Below the pieces are notes generated by a model. The model worked only from the letters and a program-made list of their open reading frames with translations, made no database searches and was not told where the DNA came from. A stretch of DNA of 64,000 bases from Colwellia ponticola (GTDB lineage: Bacteria; Pseudomonadota; Gammaproteobacteria; Enterobacterales; Alteromonadaceae). A program made the translations under genes and the position numbers. Of the stretch, positions 25,462-37,686 are shown piece by piece; the first letter of the stretch is position 1, and each line of letters begins with the position of its first letter. The stretch lies in assembly GCF_005885605.1 (NCBI RefSeq), contig NZ_SZVP01000001.1:496001-560000 (forward strand), written 5' to 3'.

Positions 25462-27774
25462 ATGCTTTTTTCCCGTACATTGAGTTTTACCTTAGTCGCA
25501 CTTTTAGTTAGTTTTATAAAAGTTGTCCACGCTAATGACGAAATAAATGAACAATCTTCTGAAACAAGAGTAATGATGTGTCCGTTACCTGTGTTTGATG
25601 ATATTGCCTTAAATATTCCCAAAGTAATTGATAGTAGTATCCGTATATCCTCTTTACAAGCAAGCATAAAACAAGACCAAGATGCTGTTTTTAGTGGCTC
25701 TGTGCTTATGGTCGATAAAGCCCAAAAAATCATGGCAGACCAACTTTCTTTTAACCGTTTAAAGATGCAAATAGAAGCCATAGGTAATATTCATTACCAA
25801 GGTAAGCAAATCAATATATTTGCTAATACACTCAGTGCAAGTAAAACAGATAGCTCAACAAAAATGACCGAAGCGTCATACCAACTTGACGGTAACCCTG
25901 GTCATGGTACTGCAGCAGAGCTCTCTATTAACAGTCAAGGTATGCTGAGCTTAGTCGATTCTACCTTTACTACCTGCTTACAGGAAACCCCTGATTGGCA
26001 AATAAAAGCTGCTGAAATAAACCTTTCTTCAAATGGTGATTTTGGTGAAGCTTATCATGCACAGTTAAGGCTATTAGATGTCCCCGTTCTTTATGTGCCC
26101 TACTTCTCTTTTCCTATATCTAAAGCGCGTTTAACCGGTTTTCTCTACCCTGAAATAAGTTCATCAACTAATTTAGGTGTCGAGTTCAATGCCCCTTTTT
26201 ATTGGAATATTGCCGAAAACTACGATGCGACTATTACACCACGTTACATGTCTAAACGTGGTACACAATTACAAACCGAATTTCGCTACTTAGTCGATCA
26301 ACAAGCCGGCCAAATAGACCTTGAATATCTAGATAATGACAAACAAATAAAAGCTAATGACGACGCACGTTATTTAGCGCGTTTTCAACATGTGGGTACT
26401 TTTTCTGACGATTTTAGAGCTTATATAGATTACACCACTATTAGTGATGAAAATTATTTAGTGGATATAGGTAGTAAACAATATAACGCCAATGATGCTT
26501 ATCTTTATCAAACAGGTGAGTTGGCTTATTTTGGCGAACAGTGGCAAGCAACCGTGCAGCTACAAAGTTTTGAAGTACTTGGTGATCACCAGCCTAGCTA
26601 TAAAACTTTACCGCATATTCAATTATCAGCCCAACAGCCATTAAACTTTTTAGCTGGGCAATTTGAACTCTATTCTGAAATGACCAATTTTCAAGCGGCA
26701 GAGAAAGATCAAGTTGAAGCGAGCCGTTATCACGTTGAAGCAGGGGTTACCTTCCCTATTGTTCGACCTGCTTGGTTTGTAAACTCTGAAATAAAGTTAA
26801 TGCATACTTATTATCAACAAAGCAATATTACTGTAGGTAGTGCCTTAGAAGAAACGGTAGAAAGGACCTTGCCGAAAGTACGTATCCATGCAGGCATTAA
26901 TTTTGACAGGCAACTACTTGCCTTTGGCAATAATTACCGTCATACCTTAGAACCACAGTTACAATATCTTTATGTACCAGAAAAAGATCAATCCGCTATT
27001 GGTTTATATGATACAACTGTATTGCAAGATGATTTTCACGGTATTTTTCGAGACTCACGCTATAGTGGTTTAGATAGAATATCTGGTGCCAACCAATATA
27101 CCTGGGGGATTACCAGTAGATTACTTAATGAAGATAATCTAGAGATAATTCGCCTCAGCTTAGGGCGAATTCAATATATTAATGATAACAACACTGATCT
27201 TGCCAATGATGCTTTGTTAATTGATAATGGCACCACCAATGATAAGCAGTCATCTGTTGCCGCCGATTTATTTTATCGCATTAATCATCAATGGCAGGTT
27301 AGTGGTGATATTCAATACAACACCCTAGAAAGCTTTACCAATAAGGGGCAAGTCAATATTGATTATCAAATTAATAAATATAATCTCGTACAGTTGAACC
27401 ATCGTTATACGCGTAATGTCTCAGGAGATAGCTTAGAACAAGTTTCATTATTAACAAGTTTTGCTATTAACGATAACTGGGCATTTGTCGGACGTTTAAC
27501 GCAAGACTTACAACAAGATGAAAATTTAGAGTCTTATGCTGGCTTTCAATATGAAAGTTGTTGTTGGGCAGTGCAAATTGCGTATCACCGGAATATAAAC
27601 TCTAATTTAGATCCTGCCAGCTTTGTTAGCGAAGACCGTAATGAATTTGATACCGGTGTTAGTATCAAGTTAATTATTAAGGGCTTAGACGGCAAGCAAT
27701 CAGCCATAGGTACTCAAGATATGTTTAATAAGAGTATATTTGGTTATAAACGTCCCTATTATTTACAAAACTAG
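25462..27774 (+). CDS. lptD: LPS-assembly outer-membrane protein LptD
   Basis: LptD forms, with LptE, the outer-membrane barrel that inserts LPS into the outer leaflet. The 770-residue protein has a signal peptide (1-24, ending VHA), an N-terminal OstA/jellyroll domain (about 50-180) and a C-terminal barrel. Cysteines sit where E. coli LptD forms its two inter-domain disulfides: C40 (MMCPLP), C172 (TTCLQE) and the pair C700-C701 (ESCCW). The last residues end in aromatic-rich YKRPYYLQN. It is the first gene of the lptD-surA-pdxA-rsmA-apaH run. SurA, encoded next, helps fold LptD. Confidence 0.96.
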   Translation: MLFSRTLSFTLVALLVSFIKVVHANDEINEQSSETRVMMCPLPVFDDIALNIPKVIDSSIRISSLQASIKQDQDAVFSGSVLMVDKAQKIMADQLSFNRLKMQIEAIGNIHYQGKQINIFANTLSASKTDSSTKMTEASYQLDGNPGHGTAAELSINSQGMLSLVDSTFTTCLQETPDWQIKAAEINLSSNGDFGEAYHAQLRLLDVPVLYVPYFSFPISKARLTGFLYPEISSSTNLGVEFNAPFYWNIAENYDATITPRYMSKRGTQLQTEFRYLVDQQAGQIDLEYLDNDKQIKANDDARYLARFQHVGTFSDDFRAYIDYTTISDENYLVDIGSKQYNANDAYLYQTGELAYFGEQWQATVQLQSFEVLGDHQPSYKTLPHIQLSAQQPLNFLAGQFELYSEMTNFQAAEKDQVEASRYHVEAGVTFPIVRPAWFVNSEIKLMHTYYQQSNITVGSALEETVERTLPKVRIHAGINFDRQLLAFGNNYRHTLEPQLQYLYVPEKDQSAIGLYDTTVLQDDFHGIFRDSRYSGLDRISGANQYTWGITSRLLNEDNLEIIRLSLGRIQYINDNNTDLANDALLIDNGTTNDKQSSVAADLFYRINHQWQVSGDIQYNTLESFTNKGQVNIDYQINKYNLVQLNHRYTRNVSGDSLEQVSLLTSFAINDNWAFVGRLTQDLQQDENLESYAGFQYESCCWAVQIAYHRNINSNLDPASFVSEDRNEFDTGVSIKLIIKGLDGKQSAIGTQDMFNKSIFGYKRPYYLQN

Positions 27775-27832
27775 CTACTCACAGAATTAGTGTCCTAGAC
27801 AATATTAAGCATATAAAACAAGATATCAAAAT

Positions 27833-29134
27833 ATGAAACATAGAATTAAAGCAATACTGTTAGCCTCTAGTCTTATCGTTACCACAATGACCTCAGTACA
27901 AGCAAAGGAAGTGTTGCTTGATAGAGTTGCCGCTATTGTTAACAGCGGTGTAGTTCTTGAATCTGAAGTAAACGACTTACTTACTAACATCAAACAGCAA
28001 GCTAAAAAGAATAATCAAAGCTTACCTTCTGATAGCGCCCTGCGCGTGCAAGTAATGGATAAACTTATTAATGATAACCTACTTAGCCAAATTGGTCAGC
28101 GTATGGGGATTCAAATTAGTGATGCGCAACTTGACCAGACCTTAAATAACATGGCCAAAGAAGACCAACTTACCTTGGCTCAATTTCGCCAGCAAATTAT
28201 CGATGCCGGTGGTAATTATGAAAAATACCGTGAAAGTGTGCGCATAGAGCTTATTTCAGGTGAAGTGAGTCGCAATAGTGTTAGACGCCGAATTTTTGTT
28301 TCGCCACAAGAAGTACAAAACTTACTCAGGGTAATGAAAGAGCAAAGTACGAATAATGTCGAATATAATTTAGGACATATTTTAATAGAGTTTCCAGCTG
28401 ACGCGAGCCAAGCAGACTTAGACGCCGCGAAAACGCGTGCTAATAAAGTAGTCGAATTATTAAATGATGGCTCAGACTTTGCTAAAATTGCCATCACTTC
28501 ATCCGGCGATGCTAACGCGTTAAAGGGCGGTGATTTAGGTTGGAAAAACATTAATGAAATGCCAACTCTCTTCTCCGAGTTAATTAATGAACAACCTAAA
28601 GGTAGCGTAGTTGGCCCAATACGCACAGGTTTAGGCTACAGCATAGTTAAAGTGTTAGATATTCGTGGCAGAAAAGTCGTTGAAGTTGAAGAGGTCAAAG
28701 CGAGCCACATATTAATTAAACCCTCTATTATTTTAAGTGACGAAAAAGCACAAGCATTATTGCAAAGCTTTTTAGATAAAATAAATGCGGGTGAAGCAAC
28801 ATTTGCAGAGTTAGCAAAAGAGCATTCCCAAGGTCCAACGTCTGTGCGTGGTGGTGACTTAGGTTGGGCAGACCCAACCAGTTATGACCCTGCCTTTAAA
28901 GATGCACTAGCAACCATGAAAAAAGGTGAATATCATAAACCATTCCGCTCTTCCTTTGGCTGGCATATTATCCAGTTAGAAGATCGTCGTATGGTTGATG
29001 CTACTTCACAAATGAATGAAAACCGGGCTTATCAAATTCTCTTTAACCGTAAATACGGTATGGAGAGTACTCGATGGTTAAAAGAAACTCGCGATGAAGC
29101 CTATATTGAAATATTTGAACAGGATAAAAAGTAA
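27833..29134 (+). CDS. surA: Periplasmic peptidyl-prolyl isomerase chaperone SurA
   Basis: SurA escorts unfolded outer-membrane proteins across the periplasm to the BAM complex. The 433-residue protein has a signal peptide (about 1-24, ending VQA), an N-terminal SurA domain (25-170) and two parvulin domains. The first is at about 176-277, with [13 protein letters not shown]; the second is at about 287-386, with [16 protein letters not shown]-terminal helix follows. E. coli SurA has 428 residues. Its stop codon overlaps the pdxA start by one base (TAATG), showing coupled translation. Confidence 0.97.
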   Translation: MKHRIKAILLASSLIVTTMTSVQAKEVLLDRVAAIVNSGVVLESEVNDLLTNIKQQAKKNNQSLPSDSALRVQVMDKLINDNLLSQIGQRMGIQISDAQLDQTLNNMAKEDQLTLAQFRQQIIDAGGNYEKYRESVRIELISGEVSRNSVRRRIFVSPQEVQNLLRVMKEQSTNNVEYNLGHILIEFPADASQADLDAAKTRANKVVELLNDGSDFAKIAITSSGDANALKGGDLGWKNINEMPTLFSELINEQPKGSVVGPIRTGLGYSIVKVLDIRGRKVVEVEEVKASHILIKPSIILSDEKAQALLQSFLDKINAGEATFAELAKEHSQGPTSVRGGDLGWADPTSYDPAFKDALATMKKGEYHKPFRSSFGWHIIQLEDRRMVDATSQMNENRAYQILFNRKYGMESTRWLKETRDEAYIEIFEQDKK

Positions 29135-30117
29135 TGACATTACGAATAGCAATTACACCCGGTGAACCAGCTGGTATCGGCCCAGACTTAGTCATTACAA
29201 TTGCACAGCAAGCCTGGCCCGTTGAAATGGTTGTTATTGCTTCTAAAGCTTTATTACAAGAAAGAGCAACTGCGCTTTCTTTACCACTAACGCTAATAGA
29301 CTATGATAAAAACACGCCTGCTAAAGCACAGCAAGCGGCTACATTAACTGTTATTGATGTGGAACTAGGACAGCCTTGTATTGCTGGCACACTAGACCCT
29401 GCCAATGGTGCCTATGTGGTAGAAACATTAAGAATTGCCAGTGAAAAAAACATTTCTGGTGAATTTGATGCTGTTGTGACAGGCCCTGTACACAAAGGTC
29501 TAATTAACAAAGCCGGTATTGCTTTTAGTGGCCATACTGAATATTTTGCTAGCCAAGCCAATTGCTCTGATGTAGTGATGATGCTTGCTACTGAAGGTCT
29601 TCGAGTCGCCTTAGTCACTACCCATATTCCACTGGCATATGTATCAAAAGCCATTACTTATGAACGCTTACAAAAAATCACTCGAATTTTACATCACGAT
29701 TTACAAAAGAAGTTTGGCATCGAATCACCCACTATTTATGCGTGTGGTATCAACCCACATGCGGGTGAAGATGGCCACCTTGGCCGTGAAGAAATAGAAG
29801 TGATGGAGCCAGCATTTACCGAACTGCGCGCTGAAGGCATAAATATTATTGGTCCTTTGCCTGCTGATACTATTTTTCAAGAGAAGTATTTGGTTGAAGC
29901 CGATGCTATTTTAGCTATGTATCATGACCAAGGCCTGCCCGTATTAAAATATAAAGGCTTTGGCTCTTCCGTCAATATCACCTTAGGTTTACCGTTTGTT
30001 CGTACCTCAGTTGACCACGGTACCGCTCTAGATCTTGCTGGTACGGGTACCGCTGACTCTGGTAGTTTTATTGAAGCCATAAATAATGCTATTAACTTAG
30101 CGAGCAATAAAGCTTAG
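29134..30117 (+). CDS. pdxA: 4-hydroxythreonine-4-phosphate dehydrogenase
   Basis: PdxA oxidises 4-phosphohydroxy-L-threonine in the DXP-dependent route to pyridoxal phosphate. The 327-residue protein begins with the family motif [12 protein letters not shown], has the metal-binding and active-site segments [22 protein letters not shown] and [13 protein letters not shown], and ends with [19 protein letters not shown]. coli PdxA has 329 residues. The start overlaps the surA stop, and rsmA follows after 32 bp, the same order as in E. coli. Confidence 0.97.
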   Translation: MTLRIAITPGEPAGIGPDLVITIAQQAWPVEMVVIASKALLQERATALSLPLTLIDYDKNTPAKAQQAATLTVIDVELGQPCIAGTLDPANGAYVVETLRIASEKNISGEFDAVVTGPVHKGLINKAGIAFSGHTEYFASQANCSDVVMMLATEGLRVALVTTHIPLAYVSKAITYERLQKITRILHHDLQKKFGIESPTIYACGINPHAGEDGHLGREEIEVMEPAFTELRAEGINIIGPLPADTIFQEKYLVEADAILAMYHDQGLPVLKYKGFGSSVNITLGLPFVRTSVDHGTALDLAGTGTADSGSFIEAINNAINLASNKA

Positions 30118-30149
30118 CTAGTAATAAATAGTTTAATAAAGAAGTAGTT

Positions 30150-31067
30150 ATGAACGACAAAAAACATTTAGGTCACCAAGCGAAAAAACGCTTCGGACAG
30201 AACTTTCTCCATAATGATGCGGTTATCAGCGATATAGTTGATGCCATTAATCCTGAGCCAGGTGAAAATTTAGTAGAAATAGGCCCTGGTTTAGGCGCCT
30301 TAACAGAGCCTGTTATTGAACGCGCAGGTAAATTATCTGTAGTAGAGTTAGATAGAGATCTCGCCCATAGGCTTCGTCACCACCCTTTTTTGGCTAAAGA
30401 CTTAACTATCTATGAAACCGATGCCCTAAAGTTTGACTTCGCACAATTGGTTAGCGAAGACAAACCTTTACGTATATTTGGTAATTTACCCTACAATATT
30501 TCAACACCACTTATTTTTCACTTGTTAACCTTTAAAGATAAAGTGAAAGATATGCACTTTATGCTACAAAAAGAAGTGGTAGAGCGCATGGCTGCAGGAC
30601 CTCACTGTAAAGCCTATGGTCGTTTATCTATTATGACCCAATATCAGTGTCAGGTATTTCCAGTAATGGAAATAGGTCCTGAAGCTTTTAAACCAGCGCC
30701 AAAAGTAGATTCGGCGATAGTACGCTTAGTTCCTCATGCGCATATTGCCAACCCAGTAAAAGACATCAACGCTCTTAATACCGTTTGTTTGGCGGCATTT
30801 AATCAGCGTAGAAAAACTATACGTAATACCTTTAAAAAGTTAATTAGTGAAGCACAGCTCGATGAATTAAATATTGATGCTAATTTACGTCCAGAAAATT
30901 TAACGCTTGATGAATATATAAAACTGGCCAATTTTATTGTCGATAATCCGCCTGAAGCTGCACCAGTAAAGGAAAAAAGGCGTATGTCAAAAAATAAAAA
31001 GCCTCAAGATGACGTTCAAAGTGATGATATAAACTTACGTGAGGTTTCTGCACCCGACGCAGAATAA
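30150..31067 (+). CDS. rsmA: 16S rRNA dimethyladenosine transferase RsmA (KsgA)
   Basis: RsmA dimethylates A1518 and A1519 at the 3' end of 16S rRNA, a late step in small-subunit assembly. The S-adenosylmethionine-binding motif EIGPGLGAL is at 43-51 and the catalytic NLPYN at 112-116. The 305-residue protein is about 30 longer than E. coli KsgA (273). The extra residues, from about 270, form a charged, probably disordered tail ([17 protein letters not shown] and on). The apaH start follows within four bases, with no apaG between them. Confidence 0.97.
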   Translation: MNDKKHLGHQAKKRFGQNFLHNDAVISDIVDAINPEPGENLVEIGPGLGALTEPVIERAGKLSVVELDRDLAHRLRHHPFLAKDLTIYETDALKFDFAQLVSEDKPLRIFGNLPYNISTPLIFHLLTFKDKVKDMHFMLQKEVVERMAAGPHCKAYGRLSIMTQYQCQVFPVMEIGPEAFKPAPKVDSAIVRLVPHAHIANPVKDINALNTVCLAAFNQRRKTIRNTFKKLISEAQLDELNIDANLRPENLTLDEYIKLANFIVDNPPEAAPVKEKRRMSKNKKPQDDVQSDDINLREVSAPDAE

Positions 31068-31070
31068 TTG

Positions 31071-31931
31071 ATGGCTACTTATTTAGTTGGGGATATTCAA
31101 GGCTGCTATAACGAGCTAGCCGCCTTATTATCACACGTAAACTTTAACAGTAAACATGACACCCTCTATTTAGCGGGCGACCTAGTCGCTCGCGGTCCAA
31201 ACTCTCTTGAAACTCTTCGCTTCGTTAAATCCTTGGGTAACAGCGCTAAAGTCGTATTAGGAAATCACGACTTACATTTATTAGCGGTGCACGCGGGCAT
31301 CAAAAAGGCGAAGAAGTCAGACCGCCTATCTGCATTGCTAACGGCGCCAGATATAAATGAACTAATGGATTGGTTAGCAGCCCAACCTTTATTACAAAAA
31401 ATAATCGATAACCCCACTGATCCAACTCATACCAATATTGCAAAAGAAAATTATGCTTATATGAGTCATGCTGGTATTTCACCACAGTGGCAGCTCGCTG
31501 ATGCAATAGCACAAGCCAAAATCATTCAAACTAAGCTCGCAAGTAATGAGCGAAAAACATGGTTAGCGTTAATGTATGGTGAACAACCAAACAGCTGGCA
31601 TAACGCCCATACTGAGGTTGAAAAATTTCGTTATAGTATTAATGCCTTTACCCGTATGCGTTTTTGTTTTAGCGACGGCTCACTAGAGTTTACTCATAAA
31701 GGTTCACCTAAAAGCCTTATATCTACTGACAACGTTATGCCTTGGTATGAGTTATCGGCAACGATTAATAATACTGCTTGGGTATTTGGTCACTGGGCTG
31801 CACTAATGGGAAACACATCACATCACAATATTTACCCACTCGATACCGGTTGTGTCTGGGGTAATCAATTAACCATGCTACGCTGGCATGATAAAAAATA
31901 TTTCAAACAAGCTGCACTAACAATTGATTAA
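31071..31931 (+). CDS. apaH: Symmetrical diadenosine tetraphosphatase
   Basis: ApaH hydrolyses Ap4A to two ADP and can remove Np4 caps from RNA. The ATG at 31071 is preferred over the in-frame TTG at 31068. It gives the family N terminus MATYLVGDIQGC and 286 residues. Metal-binding motifs of the calcineurin-like fold are GDIQGC, GDLVARGP and LGNHDLHLLAVHAG. NAFTRMRFCF, FGHWAALMG and LDTGCVWG are typical of ApaH. It lies directly against rsmA. In most relatives apaG separates these two genes. Confidence 0.95.
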   Translation: MATYLVGDIQGCYNELAALLSHVNFNSKHDTLYLAGDLVARGPNSLETLRFVKSLGNSAKVVLGNHDLHLLAVHAGIKKAKKSDRLSALLTAPDINELMDWLAAQPLLQKIIDNPTDPTHTNIAKENYAYMSHAGISPQWQLADAIAQAKIIQTKLASNERKTWLALMYGEQPNSWHNAHTEVEKFRYSINAFTRMRFCFSDGSLEFTHKGSPKSLISTDNVMPWYELSATINNTAWVFGHWAALMGNTSHHNIYPLDTGCVWGNQLTMLRWHDKKYFKQAALTID

Positions 31932-32098
31932 CATAAGTTATTCATATAGCTAATAAAAACGACTTTATAAAAAAGCGTATAAAACATCATCAGCAATTTT
32001 TACTCTATTTTTTCGCTCAACATCATAAAAAACCAGCACAATTAACTGTTTTCTCTTCACGCACAGTGATAACCTCATCTGGTATTTAGAGACAATTA

Positions 32099-32154
32099 AT
32101 ACCAATTTGATTAAATTTATCCCCTAATCAGCGCTGTATTAGCGAACTTGGTAT
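32099..32154 (+). repeat. Miniature inverted-repeat copy (56 bp)
   Basis: This begins ATACCAATTTGATTAAAT and ends CTTGGTAT. It carries the internal GCTGTATTAGCGA also found just inside the left end of copy 1 (17125). It looks like an internally deleted member of the same family. It lies 43 bp before the chemotaxis-receptor start. Nothing else was seen in the rest of the 265-bp gap after apaH. Confidence 0.7.
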
Positions 32155-32196
32155 AACGTGTTAACGAAGCAATAGCCGACTATATGGGTGAGTTTA

Positions 32197-34215
32197 ATGA
32201 ATTTAACTGTAGCTGCAAAAATAATGGGTGGCTTTGCTATCATCTCGCTTTTACTCATAGCCACGAGCGTAATATCGCTATTTAATTTAAACAGCATTAG
32301 TGAATCAACCCAGCAACAGAACACGCTAGCGATTCCAATGCTTAAAGCCAGTAATAAGCTTGCCCTTGAACTCAGCCAAATGAGTAACTTGACATTAAAA
32401 GGTTATTATCAAACTGATCTTGCCCAACTCGCTACGGAACTAAAAGAGTATAAAAATATAGAGCTGCTATTTACACAACAGCTCTCTTCATTAAAAAAAA
32501 TTGTTGCCGCTGAACAAAAACTATCAACGAACTTAACACAAGTAGATGAGCTTTATGTTAACTTTCATAACGCAAGTATCGATTTATTTAGTCACCATAA
32601 AACCAGTATTGAACAACAACAGTTATTAACCGAAAAGGTTAGTCTGTTAGAAAAAAAGGTAGATGATACTATTATGTTGTTGTTGGATTTAGCAGATAAT
32701 GAACTCGCTGCTACCAAGCTACAGCGTGCCATTAACTTAAGTGATTACTTAGAAAGCCAATTAAACTCTATTGTTACTTCCTCACTAGAATATCGCAATA
32801 TAGTCGATGAAAACACCGCTGACTTTATCGGCAGTGAACTCACTCGAAGCCTTAGTGATGCAAAGCTTTCGGTCAATAATATCATTGTAGAGTTAGACAT
32901 ACTCGGCATTACTGACCTCTCAACACAAGTTGCTTCAGACTTCAAAGCAATACAAGCTATTTTATCAGAAGAAAAAGGTTTAATAGCGCATAAAAACAAA
33001 CAATTAACATCTAACCAGCAAGCCGCTACCTTATTAATGACAGCGGAGCAGTTCGCTCAGAAAATGAATAATATATTAGATAAACAAATTGAACTCGCTA
33101 ACCAAACAACGGTTATGTCAAGTCAACGCATTAAAACATCTGTCAATGATGGCAGCACCCAAACCACGGTTATTATGGTGGTATCTATTTTCTTAGCCTT
33201 AATCATCGCTCGCATTACCCTTATTGGTATTACCCGTCCCTTAGCGCGCGTAAATGAAATGCTCAGTATTGTTGCTTCTGGAGATCTGTCAATGAAACTC
33301 GATGAAAGCGGTAAAGATGAATTCGCTCAGCTATCAAAAAATTGTAATTTATTAATAGAGAGTTTACGTAATCTCATTGAAAGCATAGTCAACCGCTCAG
33401 CACAGCTCGCTGCTGCTGCTGAGCAAACCTCTGCTGTAACAGCCCAAAGTACTATTGCTATTGAAGAACAACGTAACCAAGTAGAGCAAGCCGCCTCGGC
33501 AACCACTCAAATGAGCAACACGTCACAAAGTGTACTTTCTAGTGCCAACGATGCATTAAGTGAAATTAAACATGCCGATGAAGAAGCTGAACGAGTAAAA
33601 GACATTTCGGTTAGAAACCGTCAAACCATTGAGTTACTGGCTAACGAAGTGGATTCTGCGGCACAAGTTATTAATCAATTACAACAAGACAGTGCTTCAA
33701 TAGGTGGCATATTAGATGTGATTCGAGGCATTGCTGAGCAAACGAATTTATTGGCATTAAATGCGGCCATTGAAGCGGCCCGTGCCGGTGAGCAAGGTAG
33801 AGGTTTCGCCGTTGTTGCCGATGAAGTGCGTACCCTAGCCAGCAGAACACAAGCATCAACATCTGAAATTCAAGCCATGATTGAATCATTACAAACAGGC
33901 GCTGGTAAAGCGGTTGTGGTAATGGATGCTGGTAAATCTAAAGCGGTTGAGTGCGTTGATCAAAGTCAGGAGGCTGATCAAGCACTAGCAACCATTACTC
34001 ACGCCGTACATCAAGCATTTGATCGCAGCTCTCAAATAGCAAACGCTGCTGAAGAGCAAAGTGTCGTTGCCCATGAAATTAGTGAGAACCTTGAGTCGAT
34101 TGTCACCATTGCCGAACAAACCACTACAGGAGCACAACAAACAGCCTCCTCAAGTAGTAAAGTTGCCTCTTTAGCTGAGGAATTACAACGCTCTGTTCGA
34201 GAGTTTAAACTATAG
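32197..34215 (+). CDS. Methyl-accepting chemotaxis protein
   Basis: This is a transmembrane chemoreceptor. I chose ATG 32197 over the in-frame GTG at 32188 because GGGTGAG lies just before it. The 672-residue product has TM1 (about 9-31), a helical periplasmic sensing domain of about 280 residues, TM2 (near [20 protein letters not shown]), a HAMP linker and a cytoplasmic signalling domain. The conserved hairpin tip [20 protein letters not shown] starts near residue 514 and is followed by [15 protein letters not shown]. There is no C-terminal NWETF-type CheR pentapeptide. The ligand is unknown and no other chemotaxis gene is nearby. Confidence 0.94.
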   Translation: MNLTVAAKIMGGFAIISLLLIATSVISLFNLNSISESTQQQNTLAIPMLKASNKLALELSQMSNLTLKGYYQTDLAQLATELKEYKNIELLFTQQLSSLKKIVAAEQKLSTNLTQVDELYVNFHNASIDLFSHHKTSIEQQQLLTEKVSLLEKKVDDTIMLLLDLADNELAATKLQRAINLSDYLESQLNSIVTSSLEYRNIVDENTADFIGSELTRSLSDAKLSVNNIIVELDILGITDLSTQVASDFKAIQAILSEEKGLIAHKNKQLTSNQQAATLLMTAEQFAQKMNNILDKQIELANQTTVMSSQRIKTSVNDGSTQTTVIMVVSIFLALIIARITLIGITRPLARVNEMLSIVASGDLSMKLDESGKDEFAQLSKNCNLLIESLRNLIESIVNRSAQLAAAAEQTSAVTAQSTIAIEEQRNQVEQAASATTQMSNTSQSVLSSANDALSEIKHADEEAERVKDISVRNRQTIELLANEVDSAAQVINQLQQDSASIGGILDVIRGIAEQTNLLALNAAIEAARAGEQGRGFAVVADEVRTLASRTQASTSEIQAMIESLQTGAGKAVVVMDAGKSKAVECVDQSQEADQALATITHAVHQAFDRSSQIANAAEEQSVVAHEISENLESIVTIAEQTTTGAQQTASSSSKVASLAEELQRSVREFKL

Positions 34216-34284
34216 CCCCAAAGGTCATATAGGTAATTACCACTAACGACTAGTGACTACTTTTGACTTAATGACGAGTTATAG

Positions 34285-34312
34285 TTGACTTACTCCTCAT
34301 TAGCTATATAAT
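34285..34312 (+). promoter_or_regulatory. Strong sigma-70 promoter of the cold-shock gene
   Basis: TTGACT (34285-34290) and a perfect TATAAT (34307-34312) are separated by 16 bp. Transcription should begin near 34319, leaving a leader of about 190 bases before the ATG at 34513. Long 5' leaders are a known feature of cspA-type mRNAs, where they set mRNA stability and cold-dependent translation. I found no exact match to the E. coli cold box. Confidence 0.75.
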
Positions 34313-34512
34313 GCACACAGCTTGAAGTTAGTTTTATTTTTTTGTACACCATTTCGATGTTATCTCATGCTTACCTTAGATAAGATATCTGTAACACGTC
34401 CTGATTTATAAGTAATAGCAACTCTTTTTAGCAAACACTAATAACTTAATTTAAACAATGATTTAAATAAGTTTGTTAGCATAATTACTCTTAAAATTTA
34501 TAGGATATACAC

Positions 34513-34719
34513 ATGTCTACTACAACTGGTACAGTAAAATGGTTTAACGAAGCTAAAGGTTTTGGTTTCATCGAGCAAGAAAACGGTCCAGACGTTTTTG
34601 CTCACTTCAACGCTATCGTTGGTGAAGGTTTCAAAACTCTTGCTGAAGGTCAAAAAGTTGAATTTACAGTTACTGACGGTCAAAAAGGCCCTCAAGCTGA
34701 AAACATCGTTGCACTTTAA
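34513..34719 (+). CDS. CspA-family cold-shock protein
   Basis: This is a 68-residue single-stranded nucleic-acid-binding protein with one cold-shock domain. RNP1 reads KGFGFIEQ and RNP2 VFAHFNAI. The first phenylalanine of the second motif has the usual place, while the Asp/His variation (VFAHF) is seen in several CspA paralogues. It acts as an RNA chaperone. AGGA precedes the ATG by about eight bases. It is a single-gene unit with its own promoter, long leader and terminator, and its codons look highly optimised. Which paralogue (CspA, CspC, CspD or CspE type) cannot be decided here, so no symbol is given. Confidence 0.95.
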   Translation: MSTTTGTVKWFNEAKGFGFIEQENGPDVFAHFNAIVGEGFKTLAEGQKVEFTVTDGQKGPQAENIVAL

Positions 34720-34776
34720 TTTGCACTACTTAGGTTAATTACCGGAATAAATTTCCACTAATTACCTAACGATGTT

Positions 34777-34815
34777 AAAAAAAAGGACATACCTTAATTG
34801 GATGTCCTTTTTTAT
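34777..34815 (+). terminator. Terminator of the cold-shock gene
   Basis: AAAAAGGACAT pairs with ATGTCCTTTTT around an 11-base loop and leads into TTTTTTATT. It lies about 60 bp past the stop codon. Confidence 0.88.
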
Positions 34816-34889
34816 TGCCTGCTATTTACCCTGTTAAATTTCCTTCGCTTCGTACACCTTAATTAACAGCAATACCTTATGTTTTTACC

Positions 34890-34925
34890 ATAAAAAAGCC
34901 AGTACATATTACCGTACTGGCTTTT
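34890..34925 (-). terminator. Terminator of the murA transcript
   Basis: A 12-bp stem (AAAAGCCAGTAC with its complement) around an 8-base loop is followed on the minus strand by TTTTTTA. It lies about 45 bp past the murA stop and probably ends the mla-ibaG-murA transcription unit. Confidence 0.87.
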
Positions 34926-34968
34926 CACTGCTTATCATTTCTAATGGCAATAAAACAAAAAATTTACC

Positions 34969-36243
<1,275 letters not shown>

Positions 36244-36355
36244 TTACTTAAAAAATAATTAAAAACATCGGGTCAGTATACACAAAAATGCCCAGCAATA
36301 AAAAGCTAGGCATTAATTAAAAGTACAATTTAGGCTAACTATTGATTAACCGCAA

Positions 36356-36619
36356 TTAACTATTAAATAGTTTATCGCGTTGCCACTGTGCTTTATTAAA
36401 TGTTTTGACTGATACGGCGTGAATTGTGCCATCTTTTATAATATCGGCTAACGGTTTAAGTACCGCTTGTTGACGTTTGACACGACTTAACTCATCAAAC
36501 ATATCGCTTACGGCATTAATTCGACACTGAGAGCCGTCAAAAGTCACATGCACTTCATCAAGCTCAAGTGCTTCATTTATTAACTTACTAACTAATTGTT
36601 CAATTTCACCAACTTCCAA
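36356..36619 (-). CDS. ibaG: BolA-family protein IbaG
   Basis: This is an 87-residue BolA-like protein. Members pair with monothiol glutaredoxins and handle Fe-S clusters. E. coli IbaG (YrbA) is linked to acid stress. The FDGSQCRINAVSDMFD segment and the conserved C-terminal IHAVSVKTFNKAQW, with its invariant histidine, are seen. Its position between mlaB and murA identifies it as IbaG and not BolA. GGAGTCTCC-type sequence upstream provides a GGAG ribosome-binding site on the minus strand. Confidence 0.93.
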   Translation of the reverse strand: MEVGEIEQLVSKLINEALELDEVHVTFDGSQCRINAVSDMFDELSRVKRQQAVLKPLADIIKDGTIHAVSVKTFNKAQWQRDKLFNS

Positions 36620-36645
36620 GGGAGTCTCCTTTGCTTTTTATGATA

Positions 36646-36948
36646 CTAATCACATGCTAGAGGCAATAAACCGTCTACACCGCTTAACGTAATTAATTTA
36701 GATAGTTTATCAGGTATATTGCTAAAGCTTAACTGACAAGTATGCTGTTCAGCTTGCTCTAGCAAATAAAACAACCAAGCAAGACCAGCAGTATCAATTT
36801 TATTGACTAGCTTTAAATCAACTTTCACTGCGCTATGGTCAAACCAACTCATATAGTCATCATTTTGTATTTCTACAATACTGTGTCGACTAAGCTCACC
36901 AGATATTGACAGAATACCATGATTTAAAGTTATATTCGCTTTACTCAC
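36646..36948 (-). CDS. mlaB: Phospholipid transport protein MlaB (STAS domain)
   Basis: This is a 100-residue single STAS-domain protein. MlaB binds the MlaF ATPase and is needed for assembly and activity of the MlaFEDB inner-membrane transporter. The segment KVDLKLVNKIDTAGLAWLFY contains the DTAG loop with the serine/threonine typical of STAS domains. It follows mlaC by about 12 bp and precedes ibaG, as in E. coli. Confidence 0.9.
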   Translation of the reverse strand: MSKANITLNHGILSISGELSRHSIVEIQNDDYMSWFDHSAVKVDLKLVNKIDTAGLAWLFYLLEQAEQHTCQLSFSNIPDKLSKLITLSGVDGLLPLACD

Positions 36949-36960
36949 TAGTAGTTACCC

Positions 36961-37686
36961 TTACGATTCTTTGTTTGTCGCACTTTCTTCATCTTTTTCT
37001 GTACGATTTTTAAAAACAATGTCTCGAGTACTTTTACTTTTTAATAACTCGGTCACATAAGGAAGACCTTTTTGTCTAATCATGCTACCTAACTCAGCTT
37101 GTTTCGAATCCAATAAGCTTATACCTTCAGCTACCATATCAAATGCTTGCCATTGGTTAGTTCTATTATCAAGTCTAACTTTAAAGGCAACGTCAATATC
37201 ATCACCGCCAGGCATAATAATACGAGTGTTTACCGCCACTATTTTTTTGCCTGCAAATGATCTTTCAGGAGCAAATATGACTTCCTGATTATCATATAAA
37301 GTAAACACTTGAGCGTAAGAGCTTACTAAATATTCACGAAACACAGGAACAAACTCACGTCGTTCAGTATCAGTGGTTTTTTGTAAATGCTTACCTATCA
37401 CCTTAAAAGCTGAGTAGGTGTAATTGATATAAGGCATTAGCTCTTCTCGAACAATGTCTTTTAACAAGTTAGGATTCTCTTGAATGGCTTGTTGCTCACG
37501 AGCAAAACGTTTGAAGGTTTTATCAGCCGCCTGTTCCACCATTTTATAGGGGTTACTTTGATCAACTGCTACGCTATTTACTGCTTCACTATTAGCGCGA
37601 GCATTGGCACTGATTATTAGCATACTCATAAGCGCGATGAGTAAACCGAAAACGTTTTTTACATTACCCAATGTATTCATATTCAT
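36961..37686 (-). CDS. mlaC: Periplasmic phospholipid-binding protein MlaC
   Basis: MlaC is the soluble carrier that shuttles phospholipid between the outer-membrane MlaA complex and the inner-membrane MlaFEDB complex. The 241-residue protein has a signal peptide (about 1-30, ending ARA) and the family core with NPYKMVEQAADKTF, LMPYINYTYSAFKVIG and the C-terminal KGLPYVTELL. The C terminus ends in a charged serine/glutamate-rich tail (RTEKDEESATNKES). It directly abuts mlaD, with no gap. Confidence 0.95.
   Translation of the reverse strand: MNMNTLGNVKNVFGLLIALMSMLIISANARANSEAVNSVAVDQSNPYKMVEQAADKTFKRFAREQQAIQENPNLLKDIVREELMPYINYTYSAFKVIGKHLQKTTDTERREFVPVFREYLVSSYAQVFTLYDNQEVIFAPERSFAGKKIVAVNTRIIMPGGDDIDVAFKVRLDNRTNQWQAFDMVAEGISLLDSKQAELGSMIRQKGLPYVTELLKSKSTRDIVFKNRTEKDEESATNKES

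Noticed and set aside
31089-31106. ApaH metal motif reads GDIQGC instead of GDVHGC
   Set aside because: Glutamine at this position occurs in many ApaH proteins (for example Vibrio and Pseudomonas types), so it is not a sign of lost activity.
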